This document shows, piece after piece, positions 9,200-18,282 of a DNA stretch of 33,725 nucleotides. The position numbers and the translations under genes were made by a program. The notes under the pieces were generated by a model, which ran no database searches, was not told where the DNA came from, and saw only the letters and a list, made by a program, of their open reading frames with translations. Origin of the DNA: an uncultured Pseudanabaenaceae cyanobacterium (lineage in GTDB: Bacteria > Cyanobacteriota > Cyanobacteriia > PCC-9006 > JAAUQQ01); NCBI GenBank assembly GCA_938017515.1, contig CALIJJ010000207.1:1-33725 (forward strand), written 5' to 3'. The first letter of the stretch is position 1. Each line of letters opens with the position of its first letter.

Positions 9200-12007
9200 A
9201 TGCCGATTTTTACTCAGGTCATCGCTATCGCTAAAGAGACCACTGTCACGCAAAACCCTGTTTTAGCTCGATGGGTTATCTCCCACCTACGAGGGAAACA
9301 ATGTCGTTTCAAGAAGGTGGGTCTCCATCGGTTGGGTGGACTACTGTTCGGCACTTTAGTGATGGCCATGACATCGGAGATGGCTGCCTCCCAAACGATT
9401 TCCCAACTTTCCTCACAACATCGTTCTTCCTCCCCAGCCACGCTTCCCTTCAAAACAGACCCATCCCCAGCAGCCCTTGAATCCCTAGACCAGTTGATAA
9501 CACACCATCAAAACCAGCGGGAATGGTCACAGGTGGGACGGTTACTCACGGAAAAAGCTCAGGTTTTGAACCAGCTCAACCAACCCAAACAAGCGATCGC
9601 CCTCCTCTGCAACCCTGCCGATCGCCCTGAGAGCAGCAGTCTCTTCCTCGGCTGCAATCCCCAAAGCGCCGTTGCCATCGCCCAGCGATACAATGATCCC
9701 CTCGGTCAAGCCGCTGCCCTCGGAAGCTTAGGAACCGTCTACGTCGATCAAGGGCGCTATGAGACAGGTCTAGAGTTTTTACAGGCCAGCCTTGCGATCG
9801 CCCGTGAGCAGAAGGCCAAGCCCCTCGTCAATGCAGCCCTCAACAACCTGGGTACGGCCTATAGCGGCCTCGCAAGCCGCAGCTATCGCTACACACAACT
9901 GGCTCAGCAAGACCAGGATCCAGAATCAGCCGTTCGGCTACAGCAGCAGGCCCAAGCCTATGACCAAGAGGCCCTAAGCGTATTGCAAGCTGCACTCAGC
10001 CAAACACAGCATCCTCGGCAACAGTTGCAAACAAGACTCAATCGACTACTCCCCCAAGCGAGACAGGGTCGCGATCTTCAGCCTGAACTCCAGCAATTAG
10101 AGTCTCAACTGAGTCAACAGCCCCACTCCCCCGAGACAGTCTATGGTTTGATTACGCTGGCAAAATGGTATGCCCAGCCAAACGCAATGCAGGAAAAACG
10201 GGTAGGACGTTGCCATGCGTCCGATCTAGAACAAGTCCCCTCTGACGCATGGGCAGGTGCCATCGCTCAGTTGCAGACAGCAGCAGCAATGGGTCAGCAA
10301 TTGAACGATCGCAATCTTGTGGCCTTAGCCCAGGGCGAACTCGGTCACCTCTACGAATGTCGGGGTGACTATCGCAACGCTCTCGCCCTGACCCAACAGG
10401 CCCAGCTCGGTTCTGAACTCAGTGACACGAGCTATCTCTGGGACTGGCAGGCGGGCCGAATTTTTGAACAGTTGGGACAAACCGAGTCCGCAACAACCGC
10501 CTACGACGAAGCCATTCAACGCCTAGAGGCATTGCGAGGAGACTTAACAGCGGGCGATCGCAATCTTCAGCTCGACTTTCGCGACACCGTGGCTCAGCTC
10601 TATCGCCAGTTGGCCGCACTACAATTCACCCAGGCGGGTTTCCCCACCCAGGCGTTATCAGGCCCGCAGGACGTTCAGGAGCAAGACTCGGGAGGCCTTA
10701 AATCGGCCCCAAAATCAGTCGAAAAATCTGGCAACCTCCGCTCTCGCAGTTCCTCCCCCCGCAATACCCAACTGTTGAAGCGCTCCTTAGCCACCCTAGA
10801 ACAGCTGCACCTGAGCGAACTGCAAGATTATCTGGGGGAACTGTGTGATTTCTCAGCCTTTGACTTGAGTCAACCACCTGCGATCGCCGCCGGAAGTGCC
10901 GTGATCAACACGATGATCCTGCCCGATCAGCTCGTGGTTGTGGCCAGCTTCCCGGATGGTCAGGTCAAAACCCACCAAGTATCGGTTGACTCCGCAACCC
11001 TAGCAGAGGACATCACCAGCTTTCGCCGCTTATTAGAACAGCGCTCTGACCTCGCCCATCGCTATCGACCCCAGGCAGAACAGCTTTACGATTGGTTGAT
11101 CCGTCCCTTTGAAGCTGAGCTAGCGGCCCAAAACACTGAAACATTCATCTTCATCCAAGACGGTATCCTACGCAGCATTCCCATGGCGACGCTCCATGAT
11201 GGTCAGCAATTTTTAATGGAGCGCTACGGTATTGCCTACACCCCCAGTTTGGCCCTGCTCAATGCCCGGGACCCAGCCCCATCAGCCAGCTCTAACCCGT
11301 TAGACCAAAGCCAAGTGATTGCCTTTGGTTTGACAGAATCAGCTCAGGTTTCTCCCCGTTTAAGCTCTCCCAGTGCTGAAGCGTTGCTGAGCCAATTGAG
11401 GCCAACGGCTTCACGACAGTCCTTCTTTGCCTCCCTCCCTGCGGTACGCCAAGAGCTTGAGGGGATTCAGGCGATCGCCCCCCAGGCCCAGATTTTTTTC
11501 AATCAGGATTTCACCCGCGAACGTCTCCAAGATGCCCTCAGTGACGCTAGCTCCGATCGCACCATTCTTCATCTCGCCACCCATGCCCGTTTCAGCTTTG
11601 ATGCTCGTGAAACCTTTTTGGTGACCGGTGAGACCGACCCTGTGACGATGAATGACCTTTATCGCATGATTCAGCGGGCCAGTCAGTCTCGCGCCTCAAC
11701 CAATCTATTGGACTTAATGATGTTGACCGGGTGCGAGACAGCCGCAGGCAGCGATCGCGATGCCCTTGGCATTGCGGGGGTAGCGCTGCAAGCCGGTGCC
11801 CGCAGTGCAGTGGCGTCACTGTGGCAGGTTGATGATGCTGCAACAGCAGAGATGGTTGTGTCCTTCTACGACCATCTCTTCGAAGGCAAAACAAAGGCCC
11901 AAGCCCTCCAGTTGTCTCAACAGCAATGGCTACAAGGGAATCCCACCGGGCTTTACAGCCATCCCGGTTACTGGGCAGCACTCGTACTCGTCGGACAAAG
12001 TGGCTAG
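9200..12007 (+). CDS. Exported TPR-CHAT domain protein (caspase-like protease, set B)
   Basis: A 935-residue protein. A long basic N-terminus leads to a hydrophobic signal segment (about 42-64, LHRLGGLLFGTLVMAMTSEM, then AASQ), so it is probably exported or membrane-anchored. Residues about 90-480 are TPR-like helical repeats (AAALGSLGTVYVDQGRYETG, ALAQGELGHLYECRGDYRNA). A CHAT domain occupies about 560-934 with the dyad His795 (HLATHARF) and Cys845 (LTGCETAAG), followed by GVALQAGARSAVASLWQVDD. CHAT domains are C14-like cysteine peptidases; the dyad suggests activity, though THA replaces the more common THG. The substrate is unknown. It follows the AraC gene by 41 bases and converges with the second DUF928 gene, ending only 19 bases from it. 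It corresponds to the C-terminal part of the fused protein at 1724-5743. Confidence 0.9.
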   Translation: MPIFTQVIAIAKETTVTQNPVLARWVISHLRGKQCRFKKVGLHRLGGLLFGTLVMAMTSEMAASQTISQLSSQHRSSSPATLPFKTDPSPAALESLDQLITHHQNQREWSQVGRLLTEKAQVLNQLNQPKQAIALLCNPADRPESSSLFLGCNPQSAVAIAQRYNDPLGQAAALGSLGTVYVDQGRYETGLEFLQASLAIAREQKAKPLVNAALNNLGTAYSGLASRSYRYTQLAQQDQDPESAVRLQQQAQAYDQEALSVLQAALSQTQHPRQQLQTRLNRLLPQARQGRDLQPELQQLESQLSQQPHSPETVYGLITLAKWYAQPNAMQEKRVGRCHASDLEQVPSDAWAGAIAQLQTAAAMGQQLNDRNLVALAQGELGHLYECRGDYRNALALTQQAQLGSELSDTSYLWDWQAGRIFEQLGQTESATTAYDEAIQRLEALRGDLTAGDRNLQLDFRDTVAQLYRQLAALQFTQAGFPTQALSGPQDVQEQDSGGLKSAPKSVEKSGNLRSRSSSPRNTQLLKRSLATLEQLHLSELQDYLGELCDFSAFDLSQPPAIAAGSAVINTMILPDQLVVVASFPDGQVKTHQVSVDSATLAEDITSFRRLLEQRSDLAHRYRPQAEQLYDWLIRPFEAELAAQNTETFIFIQDGILRSIPMATLHDGQQFLMERYGIAYTPSLALLNARDPAPSASSNPLDQSQVIAFGLTESAQVSPRLSSPSAEALLSQLRPTASRQSFFASLPAVRQELEGIQAIAPQAQIFFNQDFTRERLQDALSDASSDRTILHLATHARFSFDARETFLVTGETDPVTMNDLYRMIQRASQSRASTNLLDLMMLTGCETAAGSDRDALGIAGVALQAGARSAVASLWQVDDAATAEMVVSFYDHLFEGKTKAQALQLSQQQWLQGNPTGLYSHPGYWAALVLVGQSG

Positions 12008-12026
12008 GGCGAAGGCCGGTCCAGGA

Positions 12027-12938
12027 TTAGGGCGTTGCCAAAAAGTTGTGAAGCGGCGCTTGCATCAGCGGCTCAAACTCCGATGGATCGACTACAACCT
12101 GCTGCAATAACACGCCCCCCGAGGCATCCATCCCGTCCCCAGAACGGGCTAGGCTAGCAGCAAGGGCATCCTGCCACAGGTCCTTCTCCAGCAGCGACGT
12201 AACGCCTGGAGTCGCGCTGGTTTTAGCAGCATTAGCCTGCATTGATTCCACGTCCGAGGCAACGACCTTGAGTTCAGCTTGGGCAAACAAATTGCCTGAC
12301 GGACGCCGTGGATCACAGACGAGTTCCACCTGCCAAACATAGCGTCCCCCGAGCTGCAATTCGGGAGATTGGGGCAGGGAAGCCAGATCTAAATAGTGAA
12401 TGCCTGCCGTTCGTCGAGGTGACTGGTTTGCCTGGGCAGCGGGAGCATATTCATACAGCAGACTGAGGCCAGACGTGTTCTCTCGGCGCTGATACAAACG
12501 AAAAATGATCGGTCGAGCCGTATCCTCTCGCAGATACCAAGCCAGGGTGGGCTGGAGAGATTGGGTTTGAGCGATCGCATCCACCGGCGCCAGCAACATC
12601 AAGGTGGGCATCGCATTGGCCGAGGCAGTCCCCTCACCCACAGACGGGTTATCATTCAGCCCTTGCCTCGCCATGGGCGCAGCACAACCCCGAGTACCGG
12701 CAGAACGTCCTCCCACCTTGGGCGGAGCATCATCCCCCTTAGAGCGAGACCAAAATCGCCCCGGAGATGAAGACTCTTGAGGAGTCCTGGCCCGTTGAGA
12801 CACAGCCCCACGAGGAAGCTCATCCACAACGGCATCCATCGCAAGGGCAGAGAAACAACTCCCCGCCCAAATGGCCCCAGACAGTAGAATCCAGGACAGA
12901 CAGGGATTGTTAATCGAATTAGAGACGTTCAAAATCAT
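12027..12938 (-). CDS. DUF928 family exported protein (set B)
   Basis: A 303-residue paralogue of the DUF928 protein at 5872-6792. The ATG at 12938 is preferred because a clear signal peptide follows at once (PCLSWILLSGAIWAGSCFSA, cleavage near ALA); a longer frame to 13091 has no plausible leader. Shared blocks are GGRSAGTRGC, PTLMLLAPVDAIAQTQS, LAWYLRE, IIFRLYQ, GGRYVWQVELVCDPRRPS, LFAQAELKVVA and LWQDALAASLARSG. The region just after the signal peptide is basic and variable. The function is unknown; predicted to act in the periplasm or at the surface. It converges with the CHAT gene and is divergent from the FHA exoprotein gene, with which it shares a 208-bp promoter region. Confidence 0.82.
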   Translation of the reverse strand: MILNVSNSINNPCLSWILLSGAIWAGSCFSALAMDAVVDELPRGAVSQRARTPQESSSPGRFWSRSKGDDAPPKVGGRSAGTRGCAAPMARQGLNDNPSVGEGTASANAMPTLMLLAPVDAIAQTQSLQPTLAWYLREDTARPIIFRLYQRRENTSGLSLLYEYAPAAQANQSPRRTAGIHYLDLASLPQSPELQLGGRYVWQVELVCDPRRPSGNLFAQAELKVVASDVESMQANAAKTSATPGVTSLLEKDLWQDALAASLARSGDGMDASGGVLLQQVVVDPSEFEPLMQAPLHNFLATP

Positions 12939-13146
12939 GCGTCCAACACCATCCTCAGAGGCTACCGGATCAAGTCTTGCACCGTAAAAGAGGCACAGTA
13001 AAAGAGGATTTAAGCTTCCATTACTGATCCACTGACAGTTGAAATCTCGCTCAAACGCGGACGATATTTTTTTCCTATACGCCAGGTTCACTCAACGCCT
13101 ATGATTATTCTCTTGTGAAACTTGTTGGTGCTTCAACGCTAGTGAC

Positions 13147-16134
13147 ATGAATCAGCCCCATATTAACTCAGGTCATCGAAATAGCATTGGTTTTGTTCAA
13201 ACGACTTTATGGGGAGTCTTTTTTCTATCCTATCTAGCCATAGAATCCGTTGCCCATGCCCAGGTCATTCCTGATGAGAGCCTAGGGAGTCGTGTCACTG
13301 AGGGGAATGGGTTATTCCTTATCCAAGAAGGTACGCAGAGAGGGAGTGATTTATTTCACAGCTTTTCAAGTTTTTCAATTCCAGTAGGAAGCACCGCACG
13401 ATTTCTCAATGGAACTGAGATCGAAAATATTTTCTCCCGTGTGACCGGCAATCAGCGATCAACCATTGAAGGTGTGATCGAGGCCGAGGGAAATGCCAAT
13501 CTCTTTTTGCTTAATCCCCAGGGTTTTCTATTTGGTCAGTCTGCCCAAATTCGTCTAGGTGGTTCCTTTTTGGTCACCTCCGCAGACGCATTACGCTTTT
13601 CAGAAGGGAGTGTATTTTCCGCCACCTCTATTGCGTCTCCGCCTCTCCTTTCCCTCGGGGTTCCTGTTGGTCTTCAGTACGGTTCAGCCCCGGGCCAAAT
13701 CGTGGTTTTGGGCCTCGGCGGCAGCAATGGTTTAGCCTACAGCAATACCCTATCCAGCCTCGATCGCAGCAATAGCCAACCCACCCTAGCGGTTCAGCCC
13801 GGTCAGCGTATCACCCTGTTGGGGGGAGAGGTGATTTTAATCGGTGGTAGTTTGGCCGCCAGTGGTGGCCTGTCCCTCGGCAGTGTGGGAGCCGGAGAGT
13901 CCGTGGCGCTCAACGACGGGGGATTGCGCCCGAGCTATGGAGGCGTGAACAATTTTCAGGACATTACTATTGACCAAGCCTCCGTGGATAGTAGTGGTGC
14001 CAATGCAGGACCCATCGAACTCGCCGGACAATCCATTCGTCTCCAGACCCGAGCCGTACTCCTCAGCCAAAATGAGAGCACAGCTCCCACTGGCAGCATT
14101 ACCGTACGGGCAACAGATACCGTAGAGCTGACAGGCCCCAATCTGGGCAATATTCCTTCGACCATTTCGACGGGACCACGACTAGGCTCGGGGGGAACGG
14201 CAGGGCCGATTACCATTCAGGCAAGACAGTTGCTGATGCGGGATGGAGCCATTATTGAGGCACGTCCCTTTGGCAATAATGCAACGGGAGGTGACGTCTC
14301 GATCGAAACCCGTGAAACGATTGCTCTCAGCGGCGCTGGAAGTAACGGTCGGCCCAGTCTAATTTCCACAGAACTGCCCGATCGCTTTCCGGCCACAGCC
14401 GGAAATATTCGACTCAAGACAGCCCGACTAAGCCTGCAAGACGGGGCCATTATCCAAGCCTCCTCCGATGGCGTGGGCAATGCGGGCAATATTGACATTG
14501 AGGCTTCAGAATCAGTCCGGATTGTGGGACAAACACCGCGGGGAGCCAGTGGCCTTATTTTTACTGGCCTTAATCCCGAAGGCACCAATCCTGAGGCAGT
14601 CATTGGCAACGCAGGAAACATTAATGTGGTCACGCCCACCTTACTCATTGCGGACGGTGGAACGCTGAATGCGGGCAGCCGAGGCCAGGGGGATGCGGGT
14701 CGTATCAGCATTACAGGCGCTCAAGATGTGGTGCTGGAAGGCAACAGCCGCAGTGGATTGGGTAGCTCGATTTCCAGCACCGTGTTTGTTCGGGGGGCTA
14801 AGGGCAATGCAGGGAGCATTTTCATTGAAACTGAACGGTTGAGCCTACGCGATGGGGGGCGTCTCTTGGCAGCAAGCTTTGCCGAGGGCGGCGGCGGCGA
14901 TATTCAAATCCAAGCCCGTGAGGGAATTACCCTAGAGGGCAGCGATCGTCGGCGGGGGAGCAGCAGCAATATTGTTACTGGCATTACAGCCGATGCCGTG
15001 GGAGATTCGGGTCAGTTACGGATCCAGACGGGCGACCTGACCTTGAAGGACGGCGGACGCTTGGTGAGCCTCACCTTTGGGCAGGGCGATGCCGGAGATA
15101 TTGATGTTGAAGCAACCGGTCGCATTTTGCTAGAAGGTGCCAGCGACGGCGGATTTCCCGCCAATATTTCGGCATCGGTGGCAGGACCGAGTGCCATTGG
15201 CCAAGGCGGTAACATCACCCTTGAGGCTCGGGAACTGACCCTACGGGATAACGCATTTATTACAGCGGAGACAGCCAGTCTTGGCTCTGCTGGAAATGTT
15301 CGCATCAACACCACGCGCTCCATTGTTTTAGAAGGCGGTAGCCAAATCAGCAGCGAGAATGATGCGGGTCAAGGCACCGCAGGCAATGTCAGCCTCACCA
15401 CCCAAGCCCTGACCCTGGACAATGAATCAGAAGCTCGGGTCAGTGCCACCGGATCGTTTGACGCAGGGAGTTTGTCGGTGGATGCAAAAACCGTGCAGCT
15501 GTTGCGGGGCAGTCGTTTGTTCGGGGAAACAGAGGCGGGCGATCGCGCCAACATCGATGTCCGCGCTCAACTCTTGCGCATCGGCCCCACCGCCAGTATC
15601 ACCACCAATGCCACAGGCACCAGCACCGGGGGAGATATTAACCTGGATACGGATTTATTGCTGATTCAAAATGGGGGGCAGGTGCTGGCGCAAGCAATCT
15701 CCAATCGAGGCGGCAATATCCAAATTGAAACGGAAGGATTATTTCAGGAAGCCGGTAGCATCATTGATGCGAGTTCCCAACTCGGTATTGATGGTGTCAT
15801 CAGCATTAATCGCCCCGAGGTTGACCCTAGCCAAAACAAGACAGAGTTGCCGAGCCAAGTCACCGATGTCGATCAGCTCATTGCCCGTAGCTGCCTGCGA
15901 CGTGGCCCGAGTCAGCAGGGACAATTTTTGATTACAGGGCGCGGTGGACTGCCTCGCCTACCGGGGGATGCGGTCATGGCGAGCTTTGATATTTATCAGC
16001 ATGCGCCCGAAACCAGTGCTCCCGAGGGCACTCCCCCTGAAACCGACGACACCACAACTTGGATTCAAGAAGCAACGACATTTCAACGCCTCGCAGATGG
16101 GCGGGTTGTGCTGGCAGAGCGTTCCTGTGCCTAA
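13147..16134 (+). CDS. FHA-type two-partner-secretion exoprotein (set B)
   Basis: A 995-residue surface or secreted protein. The signal peptide spans about 1-38 (FVQTTLWGVFFLSYLAIESV, cleavage after AHA). A filamentous-haemagglutinin TPS domain (about 40-185) contains RVTGNQRSTIEG and LFLLNPQGFLFG, with NPQG instead of the common NPNG. Residues about 185-890 are imperfect repeats rich in GNAGNI, DGG and LEG that build a parallel beta-helix. A C-terminal cap (about 913-995) has ARSC (Cys916) and FLITGRGGLPRLP. The matching cap in the set A protein is where its CHAT part begins. TPS exoproteins serve in adhesion, contact-dependent killing or iron uptake; none can be assigned here. Secretion needs a TpsB partner, which is not in the window. 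It converges with the CHASE2 gene. Confidence 0.88.
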   Translation: MNQPHINSGHRNSIGFVQTTLWGVFFLSYLAIESVAHAQVIPDESLGSRVTEGNGLFLIQEGTQRGSDLFHSFSSFSIPVGSTARFLNGTEIENIFSRVTGNQRSTIEGVIEAEGNANLFLLNPQGFLFGQSAQIRLGGSFLVTSADALRFSEGSVFSATSIASPPLLSLGVPVGLQYGSAPGQIVVLGLGGSNGLAYSNTLSSLDRSNSQPTLAVQPGQRITLLGGEVILIGGSLAASGGLSLGSVGAGESVALNDGGLRPSYGGVNNFQDITIDQASVDSSGANAGPIELAGQSIRLQTRAVLLSQNESTAPTGSITVRATDTVELTGPNLGNIPSTISTGPRLGSGGTAGPITIQARQLLMRDGAIIEARPFGNNATGGDVSIETRETIALSGAGSNGRPSLISTELPDRFPATAGNIRLKTARLSLQDGAIIQASSDGVGNAGNIDIEASESVRIVGQTPRGASGLIFTGLNPEGTNPEAVIGNAGNINVVTPTLLIADGGTLNAGSRGQGDAGRISITGAQDVVLEGNSRSGLGSSISSTVFVRGAKGNAGSIFIETERLSLRDGGRLLAASFAEGGGGDIQIQAREGITLEGSDRRRGSSSNIVTGITADAVGDSGQLRIQTGDLTLKDGGRLVSLTFGQGDAGDIDVEATGRILLEGASDGGFPANISASVAGPSAIGQGGNITLEARELTLRDNAFITAETASLGSAGNVRINTTRSIVLEGGSQISSENDAGQGTAGNVSLTTQALTLDNESEARVSATGSFDAGSLSVDAKTVQLLRGSRLFGETEAGDRANIDVRAQLLRIGPTASITTNATGTSTGGDINLDTDLLLIQNGGQVLAQAISNRGGNIQIETEGLFQEAGSIIDASSQLGIDGVISINRPEVDPSQNKTELPSQVTDVDQLIARSCLRRGPSQQGQFLITGRGGLPRLPGDAVMASFDIYQHAPETSAPEGTPPETDDTTTWIQEATTFQRLADGRVVLAERSCA

Positions 16135-16254
16135 CGGATGGAGTGAACAGAGGCATTGAGCGCAACCCTTCGAAATGTGGCGGCGGCTCGCATTGACCCA
16201 GGATGATAATTGGCCAGCTCAGGTCAGGCTAGGTCAATGCAATTAGTGACTCAA

Positions 16255-18282
16255 TTAGTGATTCGATCGCCGCCAAAAATTCATGCCCCACTTTGCCCGC
16301 CACACTAACTCAAACACCATCCCCGAGGGCTGCTGGGGCTGCTGACGAAATTGTCCTCGTAGGGCCTTCGCCCCAGCCTGGGCCTGGCGACTCTCTCGTC
16401 CCATCATCAAACGTCCCAAAACCTCCTCGCCATTGTCCTGAACGCTGAGCTTATAGGTCCGCCCACGCCGCTCGCAGACCACTGCCAACTGGCTTGCACC
16501 GAGGGTATGGCGTCCCACATTCGTTAACGCCTCCTGCAAAAAGAGACAGAGTCCTCGCCGCTGATCTAAGGTAAATCGCTCTGTTTTCAAGCGTGAAAAA
16601 TCTGGGGGCGGAAAGTCCTCGATACTTTCAAATCCAGGCATTTCTTCAGCCAGGATCAGATTGTAGATTTGGTCCAGTAGCTCCGGCAACGGTTCCTCCA
16701 AACTGAGAAACTCACCGCTGAGATAAAGGAGCGATCGCCGCGACGTTCCCTCATGACGCATATGCTCATAAATATCTCGCAGGGACTGATCGAGCGATCG
16801 CAACTGTCCCCCAACCTCCATGGCATCTAGCGCTTCTGTTTGCTCCTCCGCTTGATGCACCATCTGCGCCAACTGCTGAAGAGGACCATCATAAATGGCG
16901 CTATAGGTTTGCTCCACCCCCAGACGACGCTGCCGCAATTCAAACTGGGCATCTCGATCAAACAGCGCTGTCACCAATCCGGCCCCAGCGAGGGCCAACA
17001 CCATCGGGACCACCGGCAGCCACCATCCCAGCAACAGGGCACCGTAGGTCAGGAGAACAACTCCTCCCGTTGTCACCACAAGGAGCAACAGACTTCCCAT
17101 GGGCGTACGTATCACAATGCCGAGGGAAATCCCCACGAGGCCCAGCAACAGAATCGCAGCATATTCGCCTCCCTCAGACCAGACCCGAAGCGGTGCATGC
17201 TGTTGCTGGGCCACCTGAATAATCTGCTGGGTGACATGGGCATGGTATTCCACACCATACATCAGGGGACTGGTGGGGGAATCCGGTGTCGCCTGGGAAA
17301 TCAGCGTCGTCTTGAGGGCATCGGTAAAGAAGGTGTCCTTAATACTGGCAGCAGTCGTGCCGATCAAGACGACGCGATCGCGCACCAAGGCGGGATCAAA
17401 ACTGGGCTTCAGCACATCGCCAAAGGCAATAAACGGCGGCGGAGACGGATGGGTACAGTAGTTGAGCATGAGCTGATTCCCCCGGCTCATGGTCTTGGCA
17501 TAACCCCCCCAACGCTGGGTAATGCGTGGCAAAGCAATGGATTGGGAGGCTTGCTCCGAAGACACCGCCGAACGGGACGTATCCCCTTGAAACTGAACAG
17601 GGTCGGTGGAGCGTTCCGGAGGCTGGAGCAGCAAATCCTGTTTTTTTAGGTAATGCTGAGCTAAGCGCAAGCCCAAAGACAATTTCAGCTCTCCATCCCA
17701 ATCCCGAGCCAAGAGCAGCGATCGCCGCAGTCGCCCATCATGGTCCATGACCACATCGGTGAACCCCACGCGATCGCGGGCGAGTTCCGGAGGTGGCATC
17801 ACATTAATGCCATCATTGGCATTCAGCGTGACTTCGCTACCAATAATCGGAGTCTGCGAGTCCTGCTGGGAGTTACGCAAGATCGACACCCAGGCGTCAT
17901 GGCCCGGCTCCACCGGCAAATCACGAAACAAATTCAGGCCGATCACAGCAGCCCCAGCAGCATTCAATTTTTCCACCGCTTGAGTGAGCGCCTGGTCCGA
18001 GATCGGAATCCCTCCCAAAGCCTGGATATCCGCTTCGGTAATCCCGACGATCACCACAGGGGTCGCTTCCGCGTTTGCTTCGGTCAGATTCAACGACGGT
18101 GAGTCTTGTCCTTGCGCCGGAACGGGACAACGAAGCGCAAACGCATCGAACGCAGCGAGTTCAGCGGACTGAAACCAGCCCACACCCCGAACGACGATCA
18201 CCCCTGCAATCATCATCATCCCTGGCAGAACCACCCCCTGCCATCGCCGCCTTAATCGTCGCCAGCGCTTTCCGAACGTCAC
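16255..18282 (-). CDS. CHASE2-domain sensor with degenerate histidine-kinase module
   Basis: A 675-residue membrane sensor. One membrane helix (about 18-34) leads into an extracytoplasmic CHASE2 domain (about 40-365, with VVIVGITEADIQALGG, GLNLFRD and VVLIGTTAASIKDTFFT). Three membrane helices follow (about 374-440), then a cytoplasmic NarL/LiaS-like kinase region. The dimerisation helix motif reads SAIYDGPLQQLAQM, with Tyr464 where the phosphoacceptor His is expected. The N-box (FLQEALTNVGRHTLGAS, Asn588) and the DNG of the G1 box (Asp616) remain, but the Gly-rich nucleotide lid is weak (LRGQFRQQP then GMVFELVW). It may bind ATP without autophosphorylating on His. CHASE2 proteins are thought to sense extracellular signals. 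It converges with the FHA exoprotein gene, and a divergent AraC gene starts 473 bases away. Confidence 0.85.
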   Translation of the reverse strand: MTFGKRWRRLRRRWQGVVLPGMMMIAGVIVVRGVGWFQSAELAAFDAFALRCPVPAQGQDSPSLNLTEANAEATPVVIVGITEADIQALGGIPISDQALTQAVEKLNAAGAAVIGLNLFRDLPVEPGHDAWVSILRNSQQDSQTPIIGSEVTLNANDGINVMPPPELARDRVGFTDVVMDHDGRLRRSLLLARDWDGELKLSLGLRLAQHYLKKQDLLLQPPERSTDPVQFQGDTSRSAVSSEQASQSIALPRITQRWGGYAKTMSRGNQLMLNYCTHPSPPPFIAFGDVLKPSFDPALVRDRVVLIGTTAASIKDTFFTDALKTTLISQATPDSPTSPLMYGVEYHAHVTQQIIQVAQQQHAPLRVWSEGGEYAAILLLGLVGISLGIVIRTPMGSLLLLVVTTGGVVLLTYGALLLGWWLPVVPMVLALAGAGLVTALFDRDAQFELRQRRLGVEQTYSAIYDGPLQQLAQMVHQAEEQTEALDAMEVGGQLRSLDQSLRDIYEHMRHEGTSRRSLLYLSGEFLSLEEPLPELLDQIYNLILAEEMPGFESIEDFPPPDFSRLKTERFTLDQRRGLCLFLQEALTNVGRHTLGASQLAVVCERRGRTYKLSVQDNGEEVLGRLMMGRESRQAQAGAKALRGQFRQQPQQPSGMVFELVWRAKWGMNFWRRSNH

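Noticed and set aside
14217..14711. 164-residue minus-strand frame inside the FHA exoprotein gene
   Set aside because: It lies wholly within a well-supported beta-helix gene, and its Pro/Ser/Ala-rich sequence is the expected antisense of Gly-rich repeats.
16840..17649. 269-residue plus-strand frame opposite the CHASE2 gene
   Set aside because: It is antisense to membrane and CHASE2 coding sequence with clear domains; the frame is rich in Gln, His and Arg and has no family features.
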